DNA of 64,000 bases, taken from positions 1-64,000 of the forward strand of contig CAZMRQ010000002.1 of the NCBI GenBank assembly GCA_964568795.1, read 5' to 3'. This DNA comes from CAZMRQ01 sp964568795 (GTDB lineage: Bacteria > Pseudomonadota > Gammaproteobacteria > Comchoanobacterales > Comchoanobacteraceae). Position numbers and translations under genes: made by a program. This document shows positions 55,307-64,000 of the stretch, one piece after another (position 1 is the first letter of the stretch; every line of letters starts with the position of its first letter). The notes beneath the pieces were generated by a model, which ran no database searches, had not been told where the DNA came from, and saw only the letters and a list, made by a program, of their open reading frames with translations.

Positions 55307-58228
55307 CTATGCAAGAGGTCTTGCTGCAACAGGCTCTGCTTTCTGCGGCAAACACCCTCTAAGTCCTTTTTTAATTGTGACAGCGAAATTTCGTGCTACC
55401 TGGCAGGTTGACTTGAAGTTCATACTTTGCACAGGTGGCATCACGTTTGGTTGGCCTAAACACTCAGGTTTATACATGGTGTCAATAATAAGTTTTATAA
55501 TAAGTGCTCCAGAAAAGCAGATGGCTGCATTAACGCTAAGTAATTTTATTGTTAGTGAAAGAGTGACCGGTACACCAACGATAGCGAGAGTGGCCAGTAA
55601 CATGATGCTAAAAGTCGTAAAAAGACCAGAGGCTGCTAGTACTATAATATTTTTAACGCGGTCAACTCGATTCTTTTTGTCGTCAAAGATTTTGAGGGCA
55701 TTCCCTAAGCCTTGCATGAAATTGGGATTTTCATCTGTTGGGCTGAGCTCTAGACTTGGAAAAACGGCCAGACAAATAGTCTGATATAATGCAAATAGGC
55801 TAGAGTCACCTCCAGAGGGGTACTCACTAATAGCCGCTTTTATTTTAGTGAAAATTAAAGATATATTGAGGCCCTTAAATACAGTGATTTTCTCGATTAG
55901 TGTCTGGGCCTGTCTGTTGGCTGTTTCACGATCATCATTCATCATATGTAAGGTGCATCTGATAAGTTTTTTAAAATCTGATTCGCTGGGATGGATTGTC
56001 TCATGAAAAGCTTCCCAGTATCTCAGAAGTGCTGCTTGGCCAAACCATCGTTTACGGAAGCCATACATCAGTATGACGTGAATTATTGTCCAGTCTATTG
56101 CTTTGGGAACAGGGTGTGCTGACTCTTTCTGTGGTTCCATTCTCTGCGGTTCTATTCCTAGTGTAGCCGTCAGATTAGCCTCAGCGGAAGGCTCTTGTGT
56201 CATTTTGCGTGCAGCTTCTACATAGCTGGCTGGAAGGAACCCTATGTTTTGTAGTTTGCATAACCGCTGTATTCTTACACAAGTTTGCATGAGGCTGTCG
56301 TCATCATCTGGGTTTTTCTCCAGCAAGATGTGTAGAATACGTGCTGCTTTTAATAATGCTGCTTTTATATTTTTTTGTTCTTCGGCTTCACCATGTGTTG
56401 GGCGTGAAGTAATAAGCGAGTGAAAGTTTATTGCTAAGTCTTTGCTTTCATTGCTGTCAGCTCCTAGGCAGCAAAAAAGAGTGTGAAACTGCTTTTGTGC
56501 ATCGGTTAGTCCTACAACGTGTGTGGTTGCACTTAGTGCACCTGATAGTTCTGTTTGTTCAAGCTGTTTAATGAGCGCAAGTGCAAGCACACCATAGAAG
56601 GCTGCACTGCTATCATCACCCTTGCTGGTTGGGCTGAAATTAGAAAGTATTGCATCAGTAATCATTGCTTTGTTAGAATGGGTGGCACCTGATGTTTGTG
56701 TTAGGATTCCCAGTGTAACACGCAAGCTGTCATCTAGCCGTGAGTTGCTTGGCATAGCATGAATTCTTTCTATACAATGACAGAGGATGTCAAGGGCATT
56801 TGAGATATTGAAGGACGTATTTGTAGGTCTGGCACTAGACAAACGAGCTAATGTCCTGAGATGCCATGCTGCTTTATCGTGAGCGACCCCTGCCATGCCA
56901 AGAAGTGCTGTAAGCTGTGTTCGTTTTGTTTTTGTGTGTTGATGTGATGTGAGTAGATCTAGAAGCAGACCTTTGTCTGTTTTCAAAGCAGTAAAACACA
57001 ATTTGAGTAGAGCGCTTCTTTCTTCTGGTTTTCCCTGTATTTGCCTAAGTACTCTTTTTGCGTTCCCTATTTGGGCCACACTATAAACCCAAGTATGAAA
57101 AGCCCGTTTGAGTGGGGAGGTCCATTTGAGTTGAGGGCATATTATGCCTTGTTGATATACTTTAAGGGACTCTTTGCCAATGACACTGAATTCAGATAGT
57201 ACACTGAGAGCCAAATTTAGTCCGTCAACTTGCCTGTGGCCTCCTCTAGGGGTAGGCTGCGTCATGAGGGCGTGTGTTAGTTTATCATATGCAATAAGTG
57301 TTCCAAGAAGAGGGTTCGGTTGTTTTTCTTTTCTAGATGTTAATGTGCTCAGTGAGATCACTAAAGTCATAAATGGGTTTTCATGTATCGCGTATGACTT
57401 ATTAAGTTGTTCAGTGAAGTTAGCATACAGTGTTTTTGGTAAATCGGGAGATTGGAAAGCAGTTTTGTCAATTGTGACAACGTGCGCGGCATAGTAAAGC
57501 AAGAGGCAGGTCTTGCAATAAAATTCCTCACTGCGTTTCTCATCACTCTCAGTAAGTTTGTTCAGGTAAGATATTTTTGGCTGAGAACTGAATTTCTCTA
57601 GAAGGTCTAGGATATGCGCGTAGGCGCTATCGAGGTCTTCAGCTCTAAAGTTAAGTGAACAGGCTTGAAACCACTGATTGAGCTCCGATTGCAGCTCAGT
57701 TTTCTGTTGAGTATGCTGAGCACTAATTGCATTATAGCTTTTAGCTGTATCGCCCTTGTTATTCTTCTCAAGTGTCTTCATTATCCTAAATGCGGTAAAT
57801 TGATTGAGTGTAGCCCAGTCAGGGTATTGTTCAAGTATGGCCCTGTACTCGGCGGTTTGCTCAGCGGAGAGGGTGTCGGTAAGGAGGCCTTCTATTGGCG
57901 TATTCGCATCATAATCAGGATATGTTTGAGTGAGATCTTTGATTTGGTTATAGTGGTGTATGAATTCTGTTGGAGATGACTCAATCTCGTCCCAGTCGGA
58001 TAGCATACCCTCGTTCAGCTGCTGGAAATTAGATTCAAGTGGAGAGTCGTCAGTAAAGGGGGCTATTGTGCGTAGCTCATCTACATTTTTCTTTAATAAT
58101 TTGAGGTGAATCATGTTCGAAATACGTGCAAACATTCCAGTCACATCAGCCAGGGATGTGCGGTCAAGAGCGCCGCGAATGAGTCCTCCGCTGAAATTCA
58201 CTACGCTTTGAAGTCCTGGTATTGGCAT
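55307..58228 (-). CDS. Large helical protein with C-terminal membrane hairpin, unknown family
   Basis: A 973-residue protein I cannot assign. About residues 1-860 are soluble and mostly helical, with a Thr/Ser/Gln-rich composition. Near residues 885-945 lie two hydrophobic segments (IIVLAASGLFTTFSIMLLAT and VTLSLTIKLLSVNAAICFSG, the second extended), then a short basic tail KKGLRGCLPQKAEPVAARPLA. No signal peptide. GAGGG precedes the ATG. It stands alone between adk and the division cluster. Size, lack of relatives and the terminal membrane hairpin resemble membrane-targeted effectors, which is only a hypothesis. Confidence 0.85.
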   Translation of the reverse strand: MPIPGLQSVVNFSGGLIRGALDRTSLADVTGMFARISNMIHLKLLKKNVDELRTIAPFTDDSPLESNFQQLNEGMLSDWDEIESSPTEFIHHYNQIKDLTQTYPDYDANTPIEGLLTDTLSAEQTAEYRAILEQYPDWATLNQFTAFRIMKTLEKNNKGDTAKSYNAISAQHTQQKTELQSELNQWFQACSLNFRAEDLDSAYAHILDLLEKFSSQPKISYLNKLTESDEKRSEEFYCKTCLLLYYAAHVVTIDKTAFQSPDLPKTLYANFTEQLNKSYAIHENPFMTLVISLSTLTSRKEKQPNPLLGTLIAYDKLTHALMTQPTPRGGHRQVDGLNLALSVLSEFSVIGKESLKVYQQGIICPQLKWTSPLKRAFHTWVYSVAQIGNAKRVLRQIQGKPEERSALLKLCFTALKTDKGLLLDLLTSHQHTKTKRTQLTALLGMAGVAHDKAAWHLRTLARLSSARPTNTSFNISNALDILCHCIERIHAMPSNSRLDDSLRVTLGILTQTSGATHSNKAMITDAILSNFSPTSKGDDSSAAFYGVLALALIKQLEQTELSGALSATTHVVGLTDAQKQFHTLFCCLGADSNESKDLAINFHSLITSRPTHGEAEEQKNIKAALLKAARILHILLEKNPDDDDSLMQTCVRIQRLCKLQNIGFLPASYVEAARKMTQEPSAEANLTATLGIEPQRMEPQKESAHPVPKAIDWTIIHVILMYGFRKRWFGQAALLRYWEAFHETIHPSESDFKKLIRCTLHMMNDDRETANRQAQTLIEKITVFKGLNISLIFTKIKAAISEYPSGGDSSLFALYQTICLAVFPSLELSPTDENPNFMQGLGNALKIFDDKKNRVDRVKNIIVLAASGLFTTFSIMLLATLAIVGVPVTLSLTIKLLSVNAAICFSGALIIKLIIDTMYKPECLGQPNVMPPVQSMNFKSTCQVARNFAVTIKKGLRGCLPQKAEPVAARPLA

Positions 58229-58480
58229 TTTCTAACCCTCTTTTTAGCTGTTCAGTTATTTTAGTTATACTATAACGATATGAGTCTATGTGCAAGTAGT
58301 TCGCGGTGTATTTTATTTACATCCTATCTTTCTGTACAATGCCGATACTTGTTTAACTGATCATTGTATTTACTTTAGTTTTCAAAGACATGCTGAAGTC
58401 TTTAGTGCATTGTTTTGTCCCATGCTTTCCTTATTCATTTCAAGTCTGCATTGACTGTAGGTGGTGATTCTTTGTCAGAT

Positions 58481-58557
58481 AGTGGGGATAAGTGGCTTGA
58501 CAATGGTTAAAAAATGGTGGATAGTGTAATTAAGTGGTAAAAAGTGGAAGTTAGTGG
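58481..58557 (+). promoter_or_regulatory. MraZ operator array
   Basis: Boxes of the form AGTGG recur: 58481 and 58491, then AGTGT at 58523 and AGTGG at 58533, 58543 and 58553, each step exactly ten bases. Two AATGG boxes (58502, 58513) lie between. MraZ is known to bind runs of short GTGG/TGGG-type boxes at about ten-base intervals upstream of mraZ. The last box touches the mraZ start codon. Confidence 0.8.
58497..58525 (+). promoter_or_regulatory. Promoter of the division/cell-wall cluster
   Basis: Perfect -35 TTGACA (58497-58502), 17-base spacer, -10 GATAGT (58520-58525, 4/6). It lies inside the array of MraZ boxes and about 33 bases before the mraZ start. The remaining gap from 58229 to 58480 shows no gene. 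Confidence 0.7.
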
Positions 58558-58558
58558 A

Positions 58559-59026
58559 ATGTTTCGTGGCAATACGGAAATCAACATAGACAGTAAAGGA
58601 CGGTTTGCCGTTCCAACCAAGTACAGGTCAATGTTAAAAGAGCAGTCAGGTGGGCGAGTGGTTGTGACTATCGATACAGACTCTCCTTGTTTGCTTATAT
58701 ACCCACTAAATGTTTGGCAAGTGATTGAAGAAAAAATCCAAGAACTGCCAACATTCAACCCAACCACGCGGCGTATACAAAGATTACTGATAGGCCACGC
58801 TCATGAAGTTGAGCTTGACGCACAAGGGCGAGTCCTTGTGCCACCGGTGTTACGTAAGCATGCGCAAATTCAGAAGAAACTCATGCTGGTCGGACAAGGG
58901 AAGAAATTTGAGATATGGAGTGAGACACGTTGGGAAACTGAGTGTCAAGCATGGTTAGAACAAGGAGTTGGTGCCAATGAAAATGGGGCAGACATGCCAG
59001 CCATACTTGATGATCTTTCGGTATAG
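58559..59026 (+). CDS. mraZ: Transcriptional regulator MraZ
   Basis: Ring-forming DNA-binding regulator of the dcw cluster, 155 residues with two SpoVT/AbrB-like halves, each with a DxxxR motif: DSKGRFAVP (from residue 11) and DAQGRVLVP. MFRGNTEINIDSKGRF is the usual opening, so the ATG at 58559 is used rather than the GTG at 58544. First gene of the cluster, read from a promoter that carries MraZ boxes, which implies autoregulation. Confidence 0.96.
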   Translation: MFRGNTEINIDSKGRFAVPTKYRSMLKEQSGGRVVVTIDTDSPCLLIYPLNVWQVIEEKIQELPTFNPTTRRIQRLLIGHAHEVELDAQGRVLVPPVLRKHAQIQKKLMLVGQGKKFEIWSETRWETECQAWLEQGVGANENGADMPAILDDLSV

Positions 59027-59030
59027 CATC

Positions 59031-59909
59031 ATGAAAGATCATAAGTCGGTATTGCTGGTTGAATCCATCGAAGCTCTAAGGATAAGAGCTGATGGCTGCT
59101 ATATCGATGGCACCTATGGTAGAGGTGGGCACTCTGCGGCTATTTTGGATCAGTTATCAGCGAAGGGGAAACTTTTTGCTTGTGATTGTGATCCTCAGGC
59201 TGCAGAGGATGCCAGCCGTTTTCAAGATGATGACCGTTTTCAATTTCTGTCAACAAATTTTGCAGATTTAATTGATGATTTGCCAAAAGGTATTCTAGGA
59301 CAAGTCGACGGTATTTTATTAGATTTAGGAGTTTCATCACCTCAGCTTGATGAAGCCAATAGAGGCTTTTCTTTTCGTTTTGAAGCACCCATTGATATGC
59401 GTATGAACAATACAGAAGGGGATTCAGGCTTAAAATGGTTGTGTGAAGTATCTGAAACTGAGCTTGCTGATGTTATTTTCCATTATGGACAAGAAAGGTT
59501 GTCTAGGAGGATAGCACGCCGAATAATTCAAATGCGCCATCCTGAAATGACAACAAAGGAATTGGCTTTATGGATAAGTCAATGCTATCCCAAGCGCCGA
59601 TATGATAAGCATCCTGCTACCAAGACTTTTCAGGCCATTCGAATGCATGTCAATCAAGAACTACAGAGTCTTGAGAAAGTTTTAAGTGATGCCCCTCATA
59701 TTTTGTCAATGAAAGGCCGTATAGCTGTCATCACATTTCATGGTCTTGAGCGCAAACTTGTCAAGCGCTGGAGCCAACCAAGTACCGACTTCCTTCCCTT
59801 CCCTAAACTAAGGCCTACTGGACGAGCAACTAAGCCATCTCACTTAGAGTTGATTAGTAATTCCCGGTCCAGTAGTGCCTTACTCACTACATTGGAGCGT
59901 GTTGCATGA
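59031..59909 (+). CDS. rsmH: 16S rRNA (cytosine-1402-N4) methyltransferase RsmH
   Basis: AdoMet enzyme that methylates C1402 of 16S rRNA, 292 residues. HKSVLLVESIEALRI, GTYGRGGHS (AdoMet loop), DGILLDLGVSSPQLDEANRGFSF and the C-terminal FHGLERKLVKRW are family segments. The ATG is five bases after the mraZ stop; its end overlaps ftsL by four. Confidence 0.96.
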   Translation: MKDHKSVLLVESIEALRIRADGCYIDGTYGRGGHSAAILDQLSAKGKLFACDCDPQAAEDASRFQDDDRFQFLSTNFADLIDDLPKGILGQVDGILLDLGVSSPQLDEANRGFSFRFEAPIDMRMNNTEGDSGLKWLCEVSETELADVIFHYGQERLSRRIARRIIQMRHPEMTTKELALWISQCYPKRRYDKHPATKTFQAIRMHVNQELQSLEKVLSDAPHILSMKGRIAVITFHGLERKLVKRWSQPSTDFLPFPKLRPTGRATKPSHLELISNSRSSSALLTTLERVA

Positions 59910-60211
59910 GAATATCTGTTTTATCTAATCAAAGTCGGCTGGCTTATTCAGTCGCTTGTCTTTATGCCTATGAAAAAGTAATTACAGGGTTGTTGATATC
60001 AATGCTTGTCATTAGTATGCTGGTTCTTGTCGGTGTGAAATTTGAAAATTATAGACTGTTGCAAACATTGTCTCATGTTGAGGGGCAAAATCAGTCATTG
60101 ATGGTTGAGCAAAAAAAACTGAGAGTTGACCAGGGAAAGATAGTTAGTTATCTTAGTATTAAGAATTACTCTGCGAAAAATCAATGGCAAAATGGCTCAA
60201 TGCTGACATAA
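59906..60211 (+). CDS. ftsL: Cell division protein FtsL
   Basis: Short bitopic divisome protein, 101 residues: cytoplasmic N-terminus of about 25, one membrane segment (about 27-48), then a periplasmic coiled coil that pairs with FtsB. Sequence is weakly conserved as always, so the call is by topology and by position between rsmH and ftsI. Overlaps rsmH as ATGA. Confidence 0.9.
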   Translation: MRISVLSNQSRLAYSVACLYAYEKVITGLLISMLVISMLVLVGVKFENYRLLQTLSHVEGQNQSLMVEQKKLRVDQGKIVSYLSIKNYSAKNQWQNGSMLT

Positions 60212-61896
60212 AAACAAAGTTTGGTCGCTCGATTTATCAGCGTTACATTTTTGTCGTGTTGGTATTCGGATTATTCATTGTGGGTGTTGTAGGTCGTATC
60301 GGTTTTATATACCAATTAGACCCAACTCTGCTGACTGGTCAACAGAAAAGAGTGACTCACAGTACTGTTAAATCAATGCAGCCAAGAGGATTAATAAATG
60401 ATCGATTTGGTTATACACTCGCACTAAGTGTTCCTAAATATAAATTATGGATTGATTCAGTTCATGTTGATTGGGATGAGGCCAAACAAACTAAACTTGC
60501 CAAAATGGTAGGGTGGCCAGAAAATAAAATGAAACAATGGTTTGTCAAACATAAAAAGAGCTATGCTCACCTAGGTGAACTTGATACGTCACAATATCAA
60601 TCTTTAAAGCAGTCAGGACTTAAGGGGCTGCATCTTGATATTGATTATCAGCGTTACTACTCTTTAGCTGATAAAGCAGCTCATTTAGTAGGGAGGACCG
60701 ATCATGTGAATGAGGGTATACAGGGGCTAGAGTATGCACTAAATAGTGAGCTTCATGGCCAAGCAATTGCAAGCATAGTCAAACATGACCGTAAAGGACG
60801 TCCCTTGAGTAGACACCAGGCGACGCAAGAATCAACTCCAGCAATTATGACAACAATTGATCACAGGGTGCAATTTTTTGCAGCTGAAGAGCTTGAAAAA
60901 ATGATCACTGAATCAGAAGCTGAATCTGGTTCAGTCATAGTCTTAAGCAAAAGAGGCGATATCCTTGCTATGGTCAATGCTCCAAGTTTTGACCCGAATA
61001 AGCCTCTTGAGAAACTTGATAGCCGTATTCGAAATAGGGCATTCGTCGATTTATTTGAACCTGGCTCAGTTGTAAAGCCATTGGCAATGGCAGTTCTTTT
61101 GCCGGAGATTGCTGGGAAAATTAACGCGCTTAATACATCTGGTGGCCGTATCAGATTGGGGAAATTTACAGTCAGCGATACCAGAGATCATGGCCGCATA
61201 AAACTTGATGATGTGATTAAAAAGTCAAGCAATGTGGCCATGATTAAATTAGCTCAATTAGCCGAAAAAACACATCTTATCGAAGGCTACAAAGCACTTG
61301 GCTTATTTGATGAAAGTGATATTCACTTGTATGGTGAGCCTGTCAATCAGCAATTTTCGCAAATAGATAAAAAATCACTGAGCTACCTGACTGCTAGTTA
61401 TGGATACGGTTTTCAAGTATCCTTGTTACGTATGGCGCATGCTTATTTAATCTTAGCTAATCATGGTGTTGACCCAGGTCTCCGCTTGCTTCATAATGTC
61501 AATCATAAGCAACACCGTGTGGTGTCTGCTGAAATAGCAAAAAGGGTTAATCAGATGTTATTGTCTGCAGTTTCTCATGATGGCACAGGTCATAGAGCAC
61601 GTATTAAAGGAGTGCATGTTTCTGGAAAGACTGGTACAGCTCATATACAGAGTTCAAATCAGAGAGGGTATGTAGACAAACACATGGCCTCCTTTATTGG
61701 TTTTGCACCTACTGAAGAGCCACAGTATGTGGTTGCTGTGCAACTCAATGAGCCTAAGGGAATGTACCATTTTGGTTCTCGTTCAGCAGCCCCATTATTT
61801 AAGAAAGTCATGGAATTCGCTCTGAATGCTCATGCATTCCAGCCCATATTGCCACATCAAACTGGAGCATTGTATGCCTCTACAAAAAACCATTAA
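60184..61896 (+). CDS. ftsI: Septal peptidoglycan transpeptidase FtsI (PBP3)
   Basis: Class B penicillin-binding protein of the divisome, 570 residues. Membrane anchor at about 20-42, then the pedestal domain (SMQPRGLINDRFGYTLA), and the transpeptidase domain with Ser-Val-Val-Lys in EPGSVVKP, Ser-Ser-Asn in KSSNVAM and Lys-Thr-Gly in VSGKTGTA, the complete active site. Overlaps ftsL by 28 bases and murE by 23. Confidence 0.96.
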   Translation: MAKWLNADIKTKFGRSIYQRYIFVVLVFGLFIVGVVGRIGFIYQLDPTLLTGQQKRVTHSTVKSMQPRGLINDRFGYTLALSVPKYKLWIDSVHVDWDEAKQTKLAKMVGWPENKMKQWFVKHKKSYAHLGELDTSQYQSLKQSGLKGLHLDIDYQRYYSLADKAAHLVGRTDHVNEGIQGLEYALNSELHGQAIASIVKHDRKGRPLSRHQATQESTPAIMTTIDHRVQFFAAEELEKMITESEAESGSVIVLSKRGDILAMVNAPSFDPNKPLEKLDSRIRNRAFVDLFEPGSVVKPLAMAVLLPEIAGKINALNTSGGRIRLGKFTVSDTRDHGRIKLDDVIKKSSNVAMIKLAQLAEKTHLIEGYKALGLFDESDIHLYGEPVNQQFSQIDKKSLSYLTASYGYGFQVSLLRMAHAYLILANHGVDPGLRLLHNVNHKQHRVVSAEIAKRVNQMLLSAVSHDGTGHRARIKGVHVSGKTGTAHIQSSNQRGYVDKHMASFIGFAPTEEPQYVVAVQLNEPKGMYHFGSRSAAPLFKKVMEFALNAHAFQPILPHQTGALYASTKNH

Positions 61897-63370
61897 AATG
61901 GCTATTACACAATGGGTGGTTAAAAATGAATACCATTCGTTGCTGGGAAAATGTTTGGTTGATCATACAGATCATTTACAGCTTTCTTGCATTTTCATTG
62001 ATCTTTTCAGTGAATACAGCGTCAGTCAAAAACATTGGCAGCTTGCCCATGAGAAGGGCGCAAAGGCAGTTATAACACACCATCACAACGCCACGGACAT
62101 CAATGGAATGCCAGTTATTCATGTGGAAATGCTGAGAGAAAAAGTGCACTTATTAGCAGCTTCTTTTTATGGATACCCAGCACAGCAAATGCAGATTTTT
62201 GGAGTAACGGGCACCAATGGCAAAACTTCTGTGTCTTATATGCTCGCAGCAAGCCTTCATGAAATGGGCCAGAAGGTCGGATATATCGGGACGCTCGGGT
62301 ATACTTGTATTTTTGATTTGCATGATAGATCAAGATTCCAGCCGACTATCACGACGACGCCAAGTGCTGTTCAGCTACAGCGAATTCTAGCTGAATTCAA
62401 CTCAATTGGTGTTGCATTCGTTTGTATGGAAATTTCGTCTCATGGGATTGTGCAAGGTCGTATACGTTCCGTGCCTATTGATATTGCTGCCTTTACTAAT
62501 TTAAGTCGTGATCATCTTGATTTTCATAAGACTATGTTTGATTATGGGAAGGCGAAAAAGAAATTATTTACAGAATATCCTGTAGCTCAATCAATTATTA
62601 ATATATCGGACCCGTTGGGTGAAAAAATACATGCTGATATTTCTGGGGTAAAACTGAGTACAGCAAATGACAAGGAAGCGCATTGCCGCTATAAAGTATT
62701 CCACTCTTCTACGAAAGGGCTCAAGTTCGTTATAACCCATCTGGGAAGCAGTTATACAGTAGAAACAAAGCTCATTGGCGATTTTAATGCTGAAAACATG
62801 ACTATTGTGTGGATGTCTTTAGTGGCCATGGGGTATGATCCAAAACACGTGACCAAAGTACTCGGGCAACAAAAAATACTTCCTGGTCGAATGCAGATCT
62901 GTCCACACGTGCCTCTTAAGCCTGTAGTGATTATAGATTATGCCCATACTCCTGGCTCATTGGAACAAGCCCTCACAGTTTTAAAGAAATTCACTCAGAA
63001 AAAAATATGGTGTGTGTTTGGTTGCGGTGGAGAACGAGACCGCGGAAAGAGACCGCTTATGGGTCAAATTGCAGAGCGGCTGGCTGATCGTGTCATTATT
63101 ACCCAAGATAACTCACGCTCAGAAGATCCTGATATGATCGCATCTGATATTTTGAATGGAATGATATGTCCATGGGCAGTAGAGATGGATATGGATAGAC
63201 AAGATGCTATTGTCCGAGCTGTTCATGATGCAGAACCAGGCGACATTGTTTTAGTTGCTGGCCGTGGTCATGAGAAAGATCTCTCGATGAATAACGGCCA
63301 GCGCATCCCATGCTCAGACTTCGATATTGCTTGTGGAGCATTGGGTGTTGCGAGTGTTGAGGCTGTATGA
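61874..63370 (+). CDS. murE: UDP-N-acetylmuramoyl-tripeptide synthetase MurE
   Basis: Adds the third amino acid to the peptidoglycan stem, 498 residues. ATP site GVTGTNGKTSVSYM, the TTPSAVQLQ and MEISSHGIVQGR segments, and C-terminal CVFGCGGERDRGKRP. The specificity motif that is DNPR in diaminopimelate-adding enzymes reads DNSR; the Arg that contacts diaminopimelate is kept, so that substrate is expected. Start ATG at 61874 has GGAG seven bases upstream and lies inside ftsI; the ATG at 61898 has none. Overlaps murF as ATGA. Confidence 0.95.
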   Translation: MPLQKTIKMAITQWVVKNEYHSLLGKCLVDHTDHLQLSCIFIDLFSEYSVSQKHWQLAHEKGAKAVITHHHNATDINGMPVIHVEMLREKVHLLAASFYGYPAQQMQIFGVTGTNGKTSVSYMLAASLHEMGQKVGYIGTLGYTCIFDLHDRSRFQPTITTTPSAVQLQRILAEFNSIGVAFVCMEISSHGIVQGRIRSVPIDIAAFTNLSRDHLDFHKTMFDYGKAKKKLFTEYPVAQSIINISDPLGEKIHADISGVKLSTANDKEAHCRYKVFHSSTKGLKFVITHLGSSYTVETKLIGDFNAENMTIVWMSLVAMGYDPKHVTKVLGQQKILPGRMQICPHVPLKPVVIIDYAHTPGSLEQALTVLKKFTQKKIWCVFGCGGERDRGKRPLMGQIAERLADRVIITQDNSRSEDPDMIASDILNGMICPWAVEMDMDRQDAIVRAVHDAEPGDIVLVAGRGHEKDLSMNNGQRIPCSDFDIACGALGVASVEAV

Positions 63371-64000
63371 ATCTGAAACAAGTATGCTGTGATTATTTTT
63401 CGATTGAGATGGCACATGAGCTCACAGGTATTGCATACAACTCAAAAGATGTACGTCCGGGCATGATATTTATTGCTTTTTTAGGGCAGTCACATGATGG
63501 GCATGACTTTATTAATGAGGCTGTTTCAGCAGGTGCTAAGTTGGTTCTTGGAACTAAGAAGCTGTTTTTTTCATCAGTGGTCTATGTCCAGGTTGCAGAT
63601 GTTCAGCAAACAATTTACGATTTAGCACGACTGTACCGTAGATCCTTGCCAAAAGTGATTGCAATCACTGGAAGTGTCGGAAAAACAAGTACTAAAGACA
63701 TCCTGTCACGTCTTATTTCAACAACTTTTTCTGTTAAATCAACAGTAGAAAACCATAACAATGAGCTAGGCCTTCCACTGACTATCCTCAATTGCCCAAC
63801 TGGTTGTGAAGTGCTTATTTTAGAAATGGGGTCAAGAAGAGTTGGAGACATCGCTTATTTAATGGATTGTGCTCTTCCAGATATATCTATCATTACCCGT
63901 ATTACTGAGTCTCATCTCGCTTCATTTGGCTCTATTGATGTGATCTCTCAGGCTAAGTCGGAAATTATAAAACGCTGTCGTCCAGGCGATATAGCTTGTT
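63367..64000 (+). CDS. murF: UDP-N-acetylmuramoyl-tripeptide--D-Ala-D-Ala ligase MurF (5' part)
   Basis: Completes the pentapeptide by adding D-Ala-D-Ala. About 211 codons are in the window. The N-terminal domain has YNSKDVRPGMIFIAFLG, then the ATP site AITGSVGKTSTKD, NHNNELGLPLTIL and LEMGSRRVGDIAYL. It starts at the ATGA shared with the murE stop. The C-terminal half lies beyond the window. Confidence 0.95.
   Translation, partial: MNLKQVCCDYFSIEMAHELTGIAYNSKDVRPGMIFIAFLGQSHDGHDFINEAVSAGAKLVLGTKKLFFSSVVYVQVADVQQTIYDLARLYRRSLPKVIAITGSVGKTSTKDILSRLISTTFSVKSTVENHNNELGLPLTILNCPTGCEVLILEMGSRRVGDIAYLMDCALPDISIITRITESHLASFGSIDVISQAKSEIIKRCRPGDIAC

Overview
The window is a 64 kb piece of a low-to-medium G+C gammaproteobacterial chromosome. 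Housekeeping order is gammaproteobacterial: argS next to hslVU, holC-valS divergent from lptFG, rpsP-rimM-trmD-rplS near ffh, and mraZ-rsmH-ftsL-ftsI-murE-murF. Several features point to a host-associated member of the Legionellales: ankyrin-like and F-box-like proteins, very large proteins of no recognised family, a pyrophosphate-type phosphofructokinase, a Pht-like MFS carrier, and a 98-residue protein resembling the DotE/DotP/DotV (IcmC/IcmD) family of the Dot/Icm type IVB secretion system. The placement is inferred from protein features, not from a search.

Layout. 1-3900 (minus): hslU (cut by the window edge), hslV, a small membrane protein in the usual ftsN slot, argS. 4078-5076: ankyrin-like protein. 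5103-8470 (minus): fadA-fadB beta-oxidation pair. 8612-13100: waaA, a class II aldolase-like protein, a tRNA-dihydrouridine synthase, a DASS-type carrier. 13179-19253: a 2024-residue protein of unknown family. 19363-20031: a secreted protein with a pilin-head-like fold pattern and a calcium-loop motif, ending at a clear terminator. 20079-27913 (minus): an MSHA-type pilus/secretin operon in canonical order mshI-J-K-L-M-N-E-G but without pilin genes. 28142-31352: patatin-like lipoprotein, ddl, MFS carrier. 31706-34275: a decayed accessory patch with an F-box-like gene that appears frameshifted, two 161-bp direct repeats, a small secreted Cys-containing peptide and a broken IS481-type transposase. 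34343-38897: radA, valS, holC. 39084-43669: lptF, lptG, MFS carrier, aromatic amino acid permease, tightly overlapping. 43658-50196 (minus): rpsP-rimM-trmD-rplS-pfp-aas. 50830-52203 (minus): ffh. 52773-55290: corB-like gene, a small unknown, the Dot/Icm-like protein, adk. 55307-58228 (minus): 973-residue protein with a membrane hairpin at its C-terminus. 58497-64000: division/cell-wall cluster behind a strong promoter overlapped by MraZ boxes; murF is cut by the window end.

How it fits together. The core backbone (translation, peptidoglycan, LPS export, protein quality control) is interrupted at four or five points by single large or eukaryote-like genes that could be secreted effectors. Transport and metabolism (dicarboxylate/anion carrier, Tyr/Trp-type permease, Pht-like MFS, beta-oxidation, PPi-phosphofructokinase, lysophospholipid re-acylation by Aas) suit a bacterium living on host amino acids and lipids. 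I saw no tRNA, rRNA, CRISPR array or replication origin. Frequent ATGA/GTGA overlaps indicate translational coupling throughout.
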